NCBI RefSeq assembly: GCF_018271995.1
Contig: NZ_JAGUCO010000002.1
Coordinates: 186,001 to 250,000, forward strand
Length of the DNA stretch: 64,000 nucleotides
Origin: Carboxylicivirga linearis
Lineage (GTDB): Bacteria > Bacteroidota > Bacteroidia > Bacteroidales > Marinilabiliaceae
Reading direction: 5' to 3'
Each line of letters begins with the position of its first letter. Position 1 is the first letter of the stretch. The notes under the pieces are model-generated. The model was not told where the DNA came from, searched no databases, and was given only the letters and a program-made list of their open reading frames with translations. A program made the translations under genes and the position numbers. Positions 53,931 to 62,976 of this stretch are shown one piece after another.

Positions 53931-53963
53931 AAGGCTGTCATTTATGGCAGTCTTTCCTTTTTT
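53931..53963 (+). terminator. Intrinsic terminator after the GH51 gene
   Basis: An 8-bp stem GGCTGTCA/TGGCAGTC (two G-U pairs), loop TTTA, is followed by a pyrimidine/T run. Confidence 0.75.
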
Positions 53964-54022
53964 AATAAGGTAAATAAAATTATTGTTGAAAAATGTTGCT
54001 AGGAGATTATTCGGCAGATTAA

Positions 54023-54030
54023 TATATTTG
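54023..54030 (+). promoter_or_regulatory. Bacteroidota -7 element for the DUF5362 gene
   Basis: TATATTTG matches TAnnTTTG, giving a leader of roughly 90 nt before the ATG at 54126. The leader contains no structure I recognise. Confidence 0.4.
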
Positions 54031-54125
54031 AAGTTTAATAAAAGTGAAGACCATACTCACATACAAAAAAAGGGGACGAATCCGAAAAGCCGTACGAGTA
54101 GGAAAATTCTTAAACCGAATCTAAA

Positions 54126-54587
54126 ATGGAAAACAATGACACTAACGAACAAACAGACATCTCATTAGTTTTAAACAGCGATGAAATTAAATCACATTTA
54201 TTAGAAGCTGCCAAATGGGGTAAGTTTCTGTCAATCATGGGTTATATTGGAATTGGATTTATTGTGCTTGCAGGTATAGTTGGTACAATTGGATTGTCAA
54301 TTGCAGGCGGTGCTGCAATGGGCGCAACCGGTGTTCCAATGGGGTTTTTAGGTGTTATTTATTTAGTAATTGCTTTAATTTATTATTTTCCTGTAAGTTA
54401 TTTATACAAGTTTTCAACTCAAATGAAACAGGCCATACTTACTGGTAACACATTTACTTTAACATCAGGTTTTGGTAATCTTAAATCGCTGTTTAAGTTT
54501 ATGGGCGTTTTTACCATTGTAATGTTATCGCTTTATGCTTTAATAATTGTTATTGCTGTTCCTATAGCTATGATGGCGGGATTTTAA
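54126..54587 (+). CDS. DUF5362 family membrane protein
   Basis: A 153-residue protein. A polar N terminus (MENNDTNEQTDISLVLN) is followed by EIKSHLLEAAKWGKFLSIMGYIGIGFIV. There are three to four membrane helices (about 42-66, 78-98, 128-150), a Gly/Ala-rich loop and a conserved-looking FTLTSGFGNLKSLFKFMG. This is the DUF5362 pattern of Bacteroidota; function unknown. A different-frame ORF that overlaps its start has no protein-like features. It ends at an intrinsic terminator. Confidence 0.82.
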   Translation: MENNDTNEQTDISLVLNSDEIKSHLLEAAKWGKFLSIMGYIGIGFIVLAGIVGTIGLSIAGGAAMGATGVPMGFLGVIYLVIALIYYFPVSYLYKFSTQMKQAILTGNTFTLTSGFGNLKSLFKFMGVFTIVMLSLYALIIVIAVPIAMMAGF

Positions 54588-54605
54588 TAGTACAAAAAAA
54601 CAATT

Positions 54606-54644
54606 AGCAGGTATGGAGGATAAAATAATCATACCTGCTTTTTT
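54606..54644 (+). terminator. Intrinsic terminator after the DUF5362 gene
   Basis: A 10-bp stem AGCAGGTATG/CATACCTGCT with a 14-nt loop is followed by five or more T. Confidence 0.8.
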
Positions 54645-54751
54645 GTATCTAAATTTCAGGTAATAATTGCCGCAATATTATAATAATAAGACCTTTGCTG
54701 TAATATTTAAGATGATTATTTGTATATTTTCAATTCACAATTAATACTAAA

Positions 54752-55954
54752 ATGAGGTATTTTCTAACGTATATATTATCATCGATACTATTTCTGACTC
54801 TTTGTTCTGCTCAAAAAAAGTTCACATTTAATCAGGGCAGTATTTCAACGGATCAATTCTATGAGGTGCTTCCTTTTGAATATCTTATGGATAAAATTAT
54901 TATTGAGGCGGAAGTAAACGGTGTTAGAGGAAGGTATATTGTTGATACTGGAGCTATGTGTATTGTATTTAAAGATACTGCCAATAATCACAACTACAAT
55001 GTTATACGACGAATAAATATAGAAGATGCCAATGATCGAAAAAAAGAAACTGAAATAGTACAGGTGAATAAAATTCGCATTGGAGAATTGGAATATTATA
55101 ACATTCCGGCATTGTATATTGAGCCTTTTGTGGGCTTACTAAAATGCTTTGATGTGGATGGAATGATAGGTAGTAATTTATTGCGGTTTGGAGCTTTTAA
55201 AATAGATGTAAAGAACGAGAAACTATATCTGGCTGATTCATATAAAGACTTTAACCTTCAGAAAAAGCAAGGAGGGAAGTTGTATGTGAATAAGGTTCAA
55301 AGTTCTCCATTTATATCGCTTAAAATGAATGGAAAAAAGCAGAACGGTGTTTTAATCGATACAGGAAGTGGAGGTATTTATTCGTTTAACGAAAATGTTG
55401 CCAAACAAATGCAGCAAAAAGGGCTTTTTAATCAACCGGCATATGAATCCAACGGTACTAACTCACAAGGAGCATGGGGATTAGATAGTACAGATATTCA
55501 AACGCAACTATGGAGAGTTAATAATTTGCAAGTAGCTAATGCTGACTTTACTAATTTGTTGCTCCGTAGTGATCATGCATCATCAAGAATTGGTATGGAA
55601 TTGTTGGAAAATGGTGAATTGGTAGTAGATTATCCGAAGAAAAGGTTCTTTTTTAAACCATACAAATCTGTTACGGAAGGATTGTCGGTTGCAGGATTTG
55701 GAATCGATTTCGCATCCATTAATGATAGCATTAGAGTAAATGGTTTATGGTCGGGTACAATAGCTGAACAGCAAGGTATATCAAAGGGAGATGTATTAGT
55801 AGATATCAAAGGCTTCGATCTTAGGGATGCTGATTTGTGCCAGAAGTTCTTCCTATTAAAGGATTTGGCTTTTAATAAAAATGAACTCGACTTTATTTTC
55901 CGTCGAAAAGGTTCTGATGATGAATATTCAGTTGTCTTACAGCGGTTGAAATAA
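54752..55954 (+). CDS. Two-lobed retropepsin-like aspartyl protease with C-terminal PDZ domain
   Basis: A 400-residue exported protein with a signal peptide (YFLTYILSSILFLTLCSA). It contains two separate aspartyl-protease lobes: YIVDTGAMC near residue 64 and VLIDTGSGGIYSF near residue 201. Each follows a strand pair as in the Asp_protease_2 family, with the DGMIGSNLLR and RIGMELLENGELVVDYPKKRFFF closing strands. The C-terminal 80 residues form a PDZ domain (GLWSGTIAEQQGISKGDVLVDIKGFDL). It is probably periplasmic and processes or senses unfolded proteins. It is monocistronic and convergent with the M13 gene. Confidence 0.87.
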   Translation: MRYFLTYILSSILFLTLCSAQKKFTFNQGSISTDQFYEVLPFEYLMDKIIIEAEVNGVRGRYIVDTGAMCIVFKDTANNHNYNVIRRINIEDANDRKKETEIVQVNKIRIGELEYYNIPALYIEPFVGLLKCFDVDGMIGSNLLRFGAFKIDVKNEKLYLADSYKDFNLQKKQGGKLYVNKVQSSPFISLKMNGKKQNGVLIDTGSGGIYSFNENVAKQMQQKGLFNQPAYESNGTNSQGAWGLDSTDIQTQLWRVNNLQVANADFTNLLLRSDHASSRIGMELLENGELVVDYPKKRFFFKPYKSVTEGLSVAGFGIDFASINDSIRVNGLWSGTIAEQQGISKGDVLVDIKGFDLRDADLCQKFFLLKDLAFNKNELDFIFRRKGSDDEYSVVLQRLK

Positions 55955-55984
55955 AAAATCCCCCGGATGACCGAGGGATTATAT
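55955..55984 (-). terminator. Terminator for the M13 gene
   Basis: The stem AATCCC...GGGATT has an inner CGG/CCG pair and an ATGA loop. On the minus strand it is followed by a run of T, and it sits between convergent genes. Confidence 0.75.
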
Positions 55985-56002
55985 ATTTAGTCAATTAATT
56001 GT

Positions 56003-58051
56003 TTACCAGATTGAAGCTCTTTCTTCAGGAGTAATAAATAATGGACTCTTGGCATCTAAACCAAAAGCATCGTACCATTCCTGAACATTCGGAAGCGGAC
56101 CATTTACACGGTTGCTACCCAATGAGTGAACGTCAACTTTTGTTAGACGAGCAATTTCAGCATCGCGAATATTTTGAGCCCATACACGAGAATAAGCCAG
56201 GTAAAAACGCTGTTTATCAGTAAATCCATCAATTTTTTCAGTGTTTTCTTTTCCGTTTAACGAATTCAAATATGCCTGGTAAGAAATCAATAAACCTCCT
56301 AAATCAGCAATGTTTTCACCCAATGATAATTCACCATTAGCAAATACACCCGGTAAAACTTCAAACTGATTAAACTGATCAACCAATACTTTGGTGCGAG
56401 CATTAAATTTTTCCGAATCTTCAGCAGTCCACCATTCTTCCATATTACCATCTTTGGCAAATAAACGTCCCTGATCATCAAATCCATGTGTCATTTCGTG
56501 CCCAATAACAACTCCGATGGCTCCATAGTTAACAGCATCATCTCCATCTAAATAAAAGAATGGAGGCTGTAAGATAGCAGCAGGAAATACAATTTCGTTG
56601 GCTAAAGGATTGTAGTAAGCATTCACCGTTTGAGGTGTCATAAACCACTCATCCTGATCAACCGGTTTTCCAATTTTAGCTAAATCGAAATCTAACTCAA
56701 AACGATTACTGGCTAAGATATTTTCTACATATGACGTTTTTACAACTTTTAAATCTGAATAATCGCGCCATTTGTTTGGATAGCCGATTTTTACGCGGAT
56801 GGCATCTAGTTTCTCTTGAGCAGCTTGCTTGGTTTCATCGCTCATCCATTCTAGCTGACTAATGCGCTGACCAAATGCAATGCGTAGGTTTTCAACCAAT
56901 TTATCCATACGTTTTTTAGCTGCCGGAGGGAAGTATTCAGCAACGAATAATTGCCCTACTGCTTCACCCAAAGCTCCGTTGGTGGTGTTTACCACTTTTT
57001 TCCAACGTGGTTCCTGCTCTTTCTGACCAGACATAGCCTGACCATAAAAGGCAAAGTTGGCATTTACAAAGTCTTGAGTTAAATAGGCCGCTGTATTTCT
57101 TAATACTACCGACGTAAGGAAAGTTTTCCAAGTTGAAAGCTTTTCCTTTTTGTATAGTTTACCAACTTCAGCAAGGAATTCAGGCTGACTAACATTAATT
57201 TCAGCAGGTACACTGTAACCCATACCTTTAATAAATGAGGCAAAAGGGAATGGTTTTACCATTTCTTCCACACCATTAATATCTACTTTGTTGTAGGTTT
57301 TATGCGGGTCGCGATTTTCTAATCGTGAATTAGATGCTTTGGCCAGACTTGTTTCAAAATCGAAAACTAACTCTGCTTTTTTCGCAGCTTCAGTCTCTGC
57401 ATGCCCCGATAATGTATATAAGGTAGTTAAGTAATTCTGATAAGCATCGCGCAATTTTTTAGCATCATCAGTTTTTTCAAGGTAGTAGTCTCGATCAGGC
57501 ATTCCTAAACCACTTTGATATACTCCAGCAATATTCATTTTGCTGTTTTTCTGATCGGCTGTTGCGTGATAATAAAATAAAGGATTGATTCCTTGTTGTT
57601 GAAGAAAGCTGATAACCTTGACTATATCATCTTGTTTTTCAATGCTGTTAATTTTTGAAAGCAGCGGTTGAATTGGTTTTATACCAGCTTTATTAATCGC
57701 ATCCATATCCATTCCACTGGCATAAAAATCACCAATTTTTTGGCTAACAGTTCCATCTTCTGCATTTTGAGCTGCAGCATTTTCAATAATTAACTTTACC
57801 TTTTCTTTGTTTTCTTCAGCTAGTAGATCGAAGCTGCCATAGCGACTTTTGTCATCTGGCAGAGGATGTTGTTTTCTCCATCCACCATTGGCATATTCAA
57901 AGAAATTGGTTCCCGGATCTACCGATAAATCCATATCTTCAGCTGAAAACACTGGTTTTGTTCCTGTATTTTGTTCTTTACCACCGGTAGCACATGAGCT
58001 TACACCAATAGAAACAACAAGCATAGAACCAAATAAAAGATTTGCGTTCAT
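56003..58051 (-). CDS. pepO: M13 family metallopeptidase (PepO/neprilysin-like), lipoprotein
   Basis: A 682-residue zinc endopeptidase. The signal peptide ends in a lipobox (GVSSC). The N-terminal M13 domain follows with DPGTNFFEYANGGWRKQHPLPDD, NSRLENRDPHKTYNKV and LPDRDYYL-type motifs. The catalytic domain has VNAYYNPLANEIVFPAAILQPPFF, VIGHEMTHGFDDQG (HExxH) and LGENIADLGGL (third ligand Glu). The C terminus is RVNGPLPNVQEWYDAFG..., as in the family, but lacks a final Cys-Trp. I chose MNANLLFGSM as start; a frame beginning 30 nt earlier adds MQHCCDKQLR. It degrades small peptides in the periplasm or at the outer membrane. Confidence 0.94.
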   Translation of the reverse strand: MNANLLFGSMLVVSIGVSSCATGGKEQNTGTKPVFSAEDMDLSVDPGTNFFEYANGGWRKQHPLPDDKSRYGSFDLLAEENKEKVKLIIENAAAQNAEDGTVSQKIGDFYASGMDMDAINKAGIKPIQPLLSKINSIEKQDDIVKVISFLQQQGINPLFYYHATADQKNSKMNIAGVYQSGLGMPDRDYYLEKTDDAKKLRDAYQNYLTTLYTLSGHAETEAAKKAELVFDFETSLAKASNSRLENRDPHKTYNKVDINGVEEMVKPFPFASFIKGMGYSVPAEINVSQPEFLAEVGKLYKKEKLSTWKTFLTSVVLRNTAAYLTQDFVNANFAFYGQAMSGQKEQEPRWKKVVNTTNGALGEAVGQLFVAEYFPPAAKKRMDKLVENLRIAFGQRISQLEWMSDETKQAAQEKLDAIRVKIGYPNKWRDYSDLKVVKTSYVENILASNRFELDFDLAKIGKPVDQDEWFMTPQTVNAYYNPLANEIVFPAAILQPPFFYLDGDDAVNYGAIGVVIGHEMTHGFDDQGRLFAKDGNMEEWWTAEDSEKFNARTKVLVDQFNQFEVLPGVFANGELSLGENIADLGGLLISYQAYLNSLNGKENTEKIDGFTDKQRFYLAYSRVWAQNIRDAEIARLTKVDVHSLGSNRVNGPLPNVQEWYDAFGLDAKSPLFITPEERASIW

Positions 58052-58360
58052 TCTTAATTGTTTATCACAGCAATGCTGCATAGTTTAAATTTTTAGTATT
58101 CTTTTTAGGAGGCATAAAATAAACTAATTTCCAAGTATCCGCCAAAACAGTTAGGTGTACGCAGTATAGATTTTTACTAGATGATGTTCTTTTCTGAATA
58201 AAAATTTACTGAAAGGGATAAACAGCCTTGTAAGTCTGAAAATCATGCTCTTTAGTTTTACATATTAAATCAGATTCGCAGGAAACAAACCTTATTTAGA
58301 ACCTTTATAAAGTTTGATTGTTAGAAATGCGAGAGCATGCGATAAGAGTCTTATTTAGAT

Positions 58361-58391
58361 TTTGTATAAATAAACTCGAAGATTATCTTTG
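58361..58391 (+). promoter_or_regulatory. Bacteroidota promoter for the 2-oxoacid dehydrogenase operon
   Basis: TTTG (58361-58364), a 19-nt spacer, and TATCTTTG (58384-58391) followed by C match the -33/-7 consensus very well. The predicted leader to the ATG at 58427 is about 30 nt. The remaining 58052-58360 stretch shows nothing recognisable. Confidence 0.75.
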
Positions 58392-58426
58392 CGCAGTTTT
58401 TATTTAGACTATATAAACTTTATAAT

Positions 58427-59743
58427 ATGTCAACATTTGAAATTCTGATGCCTAAAATGGGCGAAAGTGTTGAAGAAGCAACCATAACAAAATGGTTTGT
58501 TTCCGAAGGTGATACCATTCAGGAAGATGATGTCCTGTTGGAAATTGCTACTGATAAGGTAGATTCAGAGATTCCGTCTCCGGTAGCTGGTACTATTAAA
58601 TCAATTAAGTACCAGGTTGATGATGTTGTTGCGGTTGGAGAACCTGTAGCAGTCATCCTTTTAGAAGGAGCGGAAGATACTGATGATGGATCAGATGCCG
58701 TTGAGGAAAAACAAGAAAGTACTCCGGCTGAAAGCAAATCTGCAGAATCACCTAAAAGCACTGATACTTCAGATATAAATAAATCTTCAGATCGATTCTA
58801 CTCGCCATTGGTAAGAAGCATGGCTAGTGCGGAAGGTATTGGTTTGGATGAATTGGAAAAAATAACCGGTACAGGTAAAGATGGACGTGTAACCAAAAGC
58901 GATATGGCTGACTATATTGCCAATAGAGGCAAGTCGGCTCCATCGACTCAATCAGAACCATCTAAACCAGCAGCAGCACCAAGTGCTCCGGCCGCTCCAA
59001 AAGAGCAACCTAAAGTTCAGGTTTCGGTATCTGCCAACGACGAAATTGTTGAGATGGACCGTATGCGCAAGCTAATTGCCGATCATATGGTAATGTCGAA
59101 ACAGGTTTCTCCGCACGTAACAAGTGTTGTTGAGGCAGATGTGACCAATGTAGTTTTGTGGCGTAACAAAGTAAAAGATCAGTTCCAGAAGAAATATGGG
59201 CAGAAAATCACATTCATGCCAATCTTCACTGAAGCTGTTGCTAAAGCTTTACGCGATTTCCCTGGAGTAAATGCTTCTGTGGATGGTGATAAAATCATCA
59301 TGCGCAAGAATGTTAATATTGGTATGGCAGTGGCTCTTCCATCAGGCAATCTTATTGTTCCTGTTATCAAGCAGGCCGATCAAAAGAACTTGGTTGGTTT
59401 AACGGGTGATATTAATCGCTTAGCAGGCTTAGCTCGCGAAAATAAATTAGGAGCGGATGATATTCAAGGAGGTACATTTACCATTACTAATTTTGGATCG
59501 TTTAAAAATATTATTGGAACACCAATCATTAACCAACCACAGGTTGCTATTTTAGCCATTGGTTCAATTGAAAAGAAACCGGCGGTTATCGAAACACCAA
59601 CTGGTGATGTTATTGGTATTCGTCATAAAATGTTCTTGTCGTTGTCATACGATCACAGAATTGTAGACGGAATGTTGGGAGGTAATTTCCTTCGCCGCAT
59701 TGCCGATTATATTGAGGCATTTGATATTAACGCAGAAATTTAA
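58427..59743 (+). CDS. 2-oxoacid dehydrogenase E2 (dihydrolipoamide acyltransferase)
   Basis: A 438-residue E2 core protein. The N-terminal lipoyl domain (1-80) carries the lipoylated Lys in EIATDKVDSEIPSP. A flexible acidic linker follows, then a peripheral-subunit-binding domain (about 125-165: YSPLVRSMASAEGIGLDELEKITGTGKDGRVTKSDM). An Ala/Pro-rich linker leads to the catalytic acyltransferase domain (about 205-438) with SYDHRIVDGMLGG (His and Asp). It transfers acyl groups to CoA. It is followed after 21 nt by a fused E1 gene, so the two form a pyruvate- or branched-chain 2-oxoacid dehydrogenase complex lacking a local E3. Confidence 0.94.
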   Translation: MSTFEILMPKMGESVEEATITKWFVSEGDTIQEDDVLLEIATDKVDSEIPSPVAGTIKSIKYQVDDVVAVGEPVAVILLEGAEDTDDGSDAVEEKQESTPAESKSAESPKSTDTSDINKSSDRFYSPLVRSMASAEGIGLDELEKITGTGKDGRVTKSDMADYIANRGKSAPSTQSEPSKPAAAPSAPAAPKEQPKVQVSVSANDEIVEMDRMRKLIADHMVMSKQVSPHVTSVVEADVTNVVLWRNKVKDQFQKKYGQKITFMPIFTEAVAKALRDFPGVNASVDGDKIIMRKNVNIGMAVALPSGNLIVPVIKQADQKNLVGLTGDINRLAGLARENKLGADDIQGGTFTITNFGSFKNIIGTPIINQPQVAILAIGSIEKKPAVIETPTGDVIGIRHKMFLSLSYDHRIVDGMLGGNFLRRIADYIEAFDINAEI

Positions 59744-59764
59744 ACACTGAATAAAGTATTAAAG

Positions 59765-61810
59765 ATGAGTGATATTCCAAAAATACATTCTATCAATAAA
59801 ACAGATAAGGAAACTTTATTGAAGTGGTATCGTCTATTGTTTTTAGGCCGTACTCTTGATGAAAAAGCTCCTAATTATCTGAAGCAGGCAATAGGCTGGT
59901 CGTATCATGCGCCAGCTGCCGGTCATGATGGAATACAATTAGCTATCGGACAGGTGTTTGATCGCAGTAAAGACCACTTGTTTCCGTATTACCGCGATTT
60001 AGTTACCAATGTTGCAGCTGGTTTAACTGCTGAAGAAATCATTTATAACGGTATTTCAAAAGATGCCGATGTAGCAGGTGGCGGACGTCATATGTCCAAC
60101 CATTTTGCCAAACCTGAGTGGAACATTCATAATGTTTCATCTTGCACAGGTAACCATACCTTGCATGCAGTAGGCGTAGCACGAGCTATTAAAACCTACG
60201 AAGCTAAAGGTGTTGCCATTAGCTCGCAGGGAGAATCGTCGGTTTCGGAAGGGTATGTTTATGAGGCTATTAACGGCGCATCTAAAGAAGAATTACCGGT
60301 AATATTTGTTTTCCAGGATAATGGATATGGTATTTCTGTTCCTAAAAAGGATCAAACCGCTAACCGTAAGGTAGCTCGTAACTTCGAAGGTTTCAAGCAT
60401 CTACGCATTATGTATTGTAATGGTAAAGATGTATTTGATTCGATGAACACCATGGCGGAAGCCAGCAAGTGGGCCGAAGAAAATCAGAAACCTGTAATTG
60501 TACATGCTAATTGTGTGCGTATTCATTCACATAGTAATTCCGATCGTCATGAATTATATCGCGATGATAACGAATTGGGTTATGTAAAGGAATACGATCC
60601 AATTGCAAAATACAAGAGATTATTAATACGCTATAACAGAGCAACAGAAGAGGAACTTTCAGCTATTGAAAAGGAAGTGGCTGATGAAGTTAAAGTGGCT
60701 CATCGTAAGGGGATGGCTGCACCGCATCCAACACCTGAGTCAGCAAATGACTTTGTGATTCCGGAACCTTATGTTTCTAGCAAATATCCGGATGGTACAC
60801 ATAATCAGGATGGTGAACCCATGAAATTGATTCAGGGTTTGAATGAAACATTGAAGGCTGAATTCAGAAAAAATCCGGATACTTACCTGTGGGGACAAGA
60901 TATTGCCAACAAAGATAAAGGCGGAATCTTTAATGTTTCTAAAGGTATGCAGCAGGAGTTTGGTAAGAAACGTGTATTTAATGCTCCTATTGCTGAGGAC
61001 TTTATTATGGGTACGGCCAATGGAATGGTTCGCTATAATAAAAATATTAGAGTAGTTGTTGAAGGTGCTGAGTTTGCCGATTATTTCTGGCCGGCAATGG
61101 AGCAGTTTGTTGAAACAACTCATGAATATTGGAGAACTAAAGGACAGTTTTCACCAAATATTACAGTTCGTCTGGCTTCTGGAGGTTACATTGGTGGAGG
61201 ATTATATCACTCTCAGAACATTGAGGGTGCTTTAACAACCTTCCCGGGTGTACGCGTGGTTTATCCTTCATTTGCTGATGATGCAGCTGGATTGTTGCGA
61301 ACTTCAATGCGATCGGAAGGCATGACTATGTTTATGGAGCCTAAGGCTTTATATAATGCTCCTAAAGCCGCAACTCCAATTCCTGATGATTTTGAAGTTC
61401 CATTCGGAAAAGCACGTGTTCGTCGTGAAGGTACTGATTTAAGTATTTTTACATACGGTAATACTACACATATGTGTCTGGAGGCTGCCGAAAAATTAGA
61501 GAAAGAAGGATTTGGCAGTGTTGAAGTTGTTGACTTAAGATCATTATCACCGTTGGATAATGAAACCATTCTAGAATCAGTAAAGAAAACTTCAAGAGCC
61601 CTGGTTGTTCACGAGGATAAAGTATTTGCCGGTTTTGGTGGTGAAGTTGCATCACTCATTAACACCGATGGTTTTGAATATTTAGATGCACCGGTTCGTC
61701 GGGTTGGTTCAAGCTTTACTCCGGTTGGTTTTAACCGTACATTGGAAGCTGCTATTTTGCCCAACACTGATAAAATATTTGATGCAGCTAAAGATTTGTT
61801 AGCATATTAA
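59765..61810 (+). CDS. 2-oxoacid dehydrogenase E1, fused alpha and beta subunits
   Basis: A 681-residue thiamine-diphosphate enzyme joining E1-alpha and E1-beta in one chain. The alpha half (1-330) has YRLLFLGRTLDEKAPNYLKQ, GWSYHAPAAGHDGIQLAIG and a TPP/Mg region with SSQGESSVSEGYVYEAING and VFQDNGYGIS. The beta half (about 350-681) has LKLIQGLNETLK-like start, WGQDIANKDKGGIFNVSKG, PIAEDFIMGTANGM and VVDLRSLSPLDNETI. The fusion resembles Bacteroidota E1 proteins annotated as branched-chain or pyruvate type; substrate preference is undecided. It follows the E2 gene by 21 nt and precedes flavodoxin by 18 nt, suggesting one operon. Confidence 0.93.
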   Translation: MSDIPKIHSINKTDKETLLKWYRLLFLGRTLDEKAPNYLKQAIGWSYHAPAAGHDGIQLAIGQVFDRSKDHLFPYYRDLVTNVAAGLTAEEIIYNGISKDADVAGGGRHMSNHFAKPEWNIHNVSSCTGNHTLHAVGVARAIKTYEAKGVAISSQGESSVSEGYVYEAINGASKEELPVIFVFQDNGYGISVPKKDQTANRKVARNFEGFKHLRIMYCNGKDVFDSMNTMAEASKWAEENQKPVIVHANCVRIHSHSNSDRHELYRDDNELGYVKEYDPIAKYKRLLIRYNRATEEELSAIEKEVADEVKVAHRKGMAAPHPTPESANDFVIPEPYVSSKYPDGTHNQDGEPMKLIQGLNETLKAEFRKNPDTYLWGQDIANKDKGGIFNVSKGMQQEFGKKRVFNAPIAEDFIMGTANGMVRYNKNIRVVVEGAEFADYFWPAMEQFVETTHEYWRTKGQFSPNITVRLASGGYIGGGLYHSQNIEGALTTFPGVRVVYPSFADDAAGLLRTSMRSEGMTMFMEPKALYNAPKAATPIPDDFEVPFGKARVRREGTDLSIFTYGNTTHMCLEAAEKLEKEGFGSVEVVDLRSLSPLDNETILESVKKTSRALVVHEDKVFAGFGGEVASLINTDGFEYLDAPVRRVGSSFTPVGFNRTLEAAILPNTDKIFDAAKDLLAY

Positions 61811-61828
61811 TATCTAAGCAACTTAATT

Positions 61829-62335
61829 ATGAAAAATACTGGAATATTTTATAGTTTTCGTTCGGTAAAGACCGGACAACAAGTAAAGAAAATTCTCAAG
61901 TTGTTAGGTACAGATAATGTTACAGCTGTAGATGTTGATGTAGCTACAGGCGAGGATTTTATGAAATATACCAATTATATATTGGCAGTGCCAACCTGGT
62001 TTGATGGCGAATTGCCAACTTATTGGGATGAATTTTTACCTTCAATAGAAGATGAAAGTTTGAAAGGAAAACGATTTGCAATTTTCGGAGGTGGTGATCA
62101 GAAGGGATACACTGAGAATTTCGTTGATGGCATTGGTCTAATGGCTGAATTCCTGGAAGAACGAACAGGAAAAATTGTTGGATTTACATCCACTGAAGGA
62201 TACGAATTTGAAGGCAGTAAAGCTCAACGTGGAGATCAATTTGTTGGCCTAGCTTTGGACATTGAAAACCAAGCGGCTTTAAGTAATGAACGAATTGAAG
62301 CCTGGGTTGAGACTTTAAAGAAAGAATTTGCCTAA
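61829..62335 (+). CDS. Flavodoxin
   Basis: A 168-residue flavodoxin. The core pattern is complete: AVPTWFDGELPTYWDEFLPSIED (FMN-binding W loop), GKRFAIFGGGDQKGYTENFVDGIG (second FMN loop) and FTSTEGYEFEGSKA with QFVGLALDIENQA. The phosphate-binding loop at the N terminus, usually TGNTE-like, is FYSFRSVKTGQQ, so the loop is altered. It carries electrons between cytosolic enzymes. Its location right behind the 2-oxoacid dehydrogenase genes suggests it may accept or deliver electrons in pyruvate metabolism, but this is inference. Confidence 0.9.
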   Translation: MKNTGIFYSFRSVKTGQQVKKILKLLGTDNVTAVDVDVATGEDFMKYTNYILAVPTWFDGELPTYWDEFLPSIEDESLKGKRFAIFGGGDQKGYTENFVDGIGLMAEFLEERTGKIVGFTSTEGYEFEGSKAQRGDQFVGLALDIENQAALSNERIEAWVETLKKEFA

Positions 62336-62363
62336 CTGGAATAGTTTTAGATTAATTATACTT

Positions 62364-62393
62364 AAGGGATGGACAATTGTTCATCCCTTTTTT
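62364..62393. terminator. Bidirectional terminator overlapping the mntP 3' end
   Basis: A stem AAGGGATG/CATCCCTT, extended by two inner pairs, is followed by T on the plus strand. It ends inside the stop codon of convergent mntP. Confidence 0.8.
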
Positions 62394-62952
62394 ATTGAAG
62401 TAAATGCTCAATAAGTATTTTAATACCTATTCCTATTAAAAGAATACCTCCAATAATTTCCATCTTATTTCTGAAGATACTACCTAATTTCCAGCCGATT
62501 GCAATTCCTAAATGCGAGAATATAAAGGTGACTATACCAATAACAATAGCTGGCATCACAATATCCACATTTAATAAAGAGAAACTAATTCCAACCGCCA
62601 GTGCATCTATACTGGTTGCAATAGCAAGCATGGTAATTGTTTTGTTATTATAGGCATTTACAAATGGAGCTGATTCGTTATATTGAAAAGCTTCGTACAA
62701 CATCTTGCCGCCAATAAATAGAAGTAAGGCAAAAACCACCCAATGATCATAGGCACTAATAGCATCTGCAAATGATTGGCCAAGAGCCCAACCAATAACT
62801 GGCATTATTCCCTGAAAGAATGCAAACAATAAGCAAACCTTGCCAACAGGATTAAATTTTATTTTTTTAATAGATAAACCTACAGTTATTGAAACCGCAA
62901 ATGAATCCATTGCTAAAGCAACTGCTAAAAGCAATAACGACAAAAACTCCAT
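62392..62952 (-). CDS. mntP: Manganese efflux pump MntP
   Basis: A 186-residue inner-membrane protein with six hydrophobic helices in two inverted repeats. Each repeat carries the family Asp motif: LAMDSFAVSITVGLS in helix 1 and ATSIDALAVGISFSL in helix 4. FAFFQGIMPVIGWALGQ and a C-terminal GGILLIGIGIKILIEHL also match. It exports Mn2+. I start at MEFLSLLLLA; an upstream frame adds MYFCDQIVF. In other bacteria mntP is often controlled by a Mn riboswitch or MntR; no yybP-ykoY-type structure could be recognised in the short 5' region. Confidence 0.92.
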   Translation of the reverse strand: MEFLSLLLLAVALAMDSFAVSITVGLSIKKIKFNPVGKVCLLFAFFQGIMPVIGWALGQSFADAISAYDHWVVFALLLFIGGKMLYEAFQYNESAPFVNAYNNKTITMLAIATSIDALAVGISFSLLNVDIVMPAIVIGIVTFIFSHLGIAIGWKLGSIFRNKMEIIGGILLIGIGIKILIEHLLQ

Positions 62953-62968
62953 AAAAACAATTTGGTCG

Positions 62969-62976
62969 CAAAAATA
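62969..62976 (-). promoter_or_regulatory. Bacteroidota -7 element for mntP
   Basis: The minus-strand TATTTTTG then C matches TAnnTTTG, 16 bp upstream of the chosen start, which also supports starting at 62952 rather than 62979. Confidence 0.45.

Noticed and set aside
53983-54168. 61-residue ORF rich in Lys/Thr before DUF5362
   Set aside because: It overlaps the DUF5362 start in another frame and has no fold-like pattern; more likely leader RNA.
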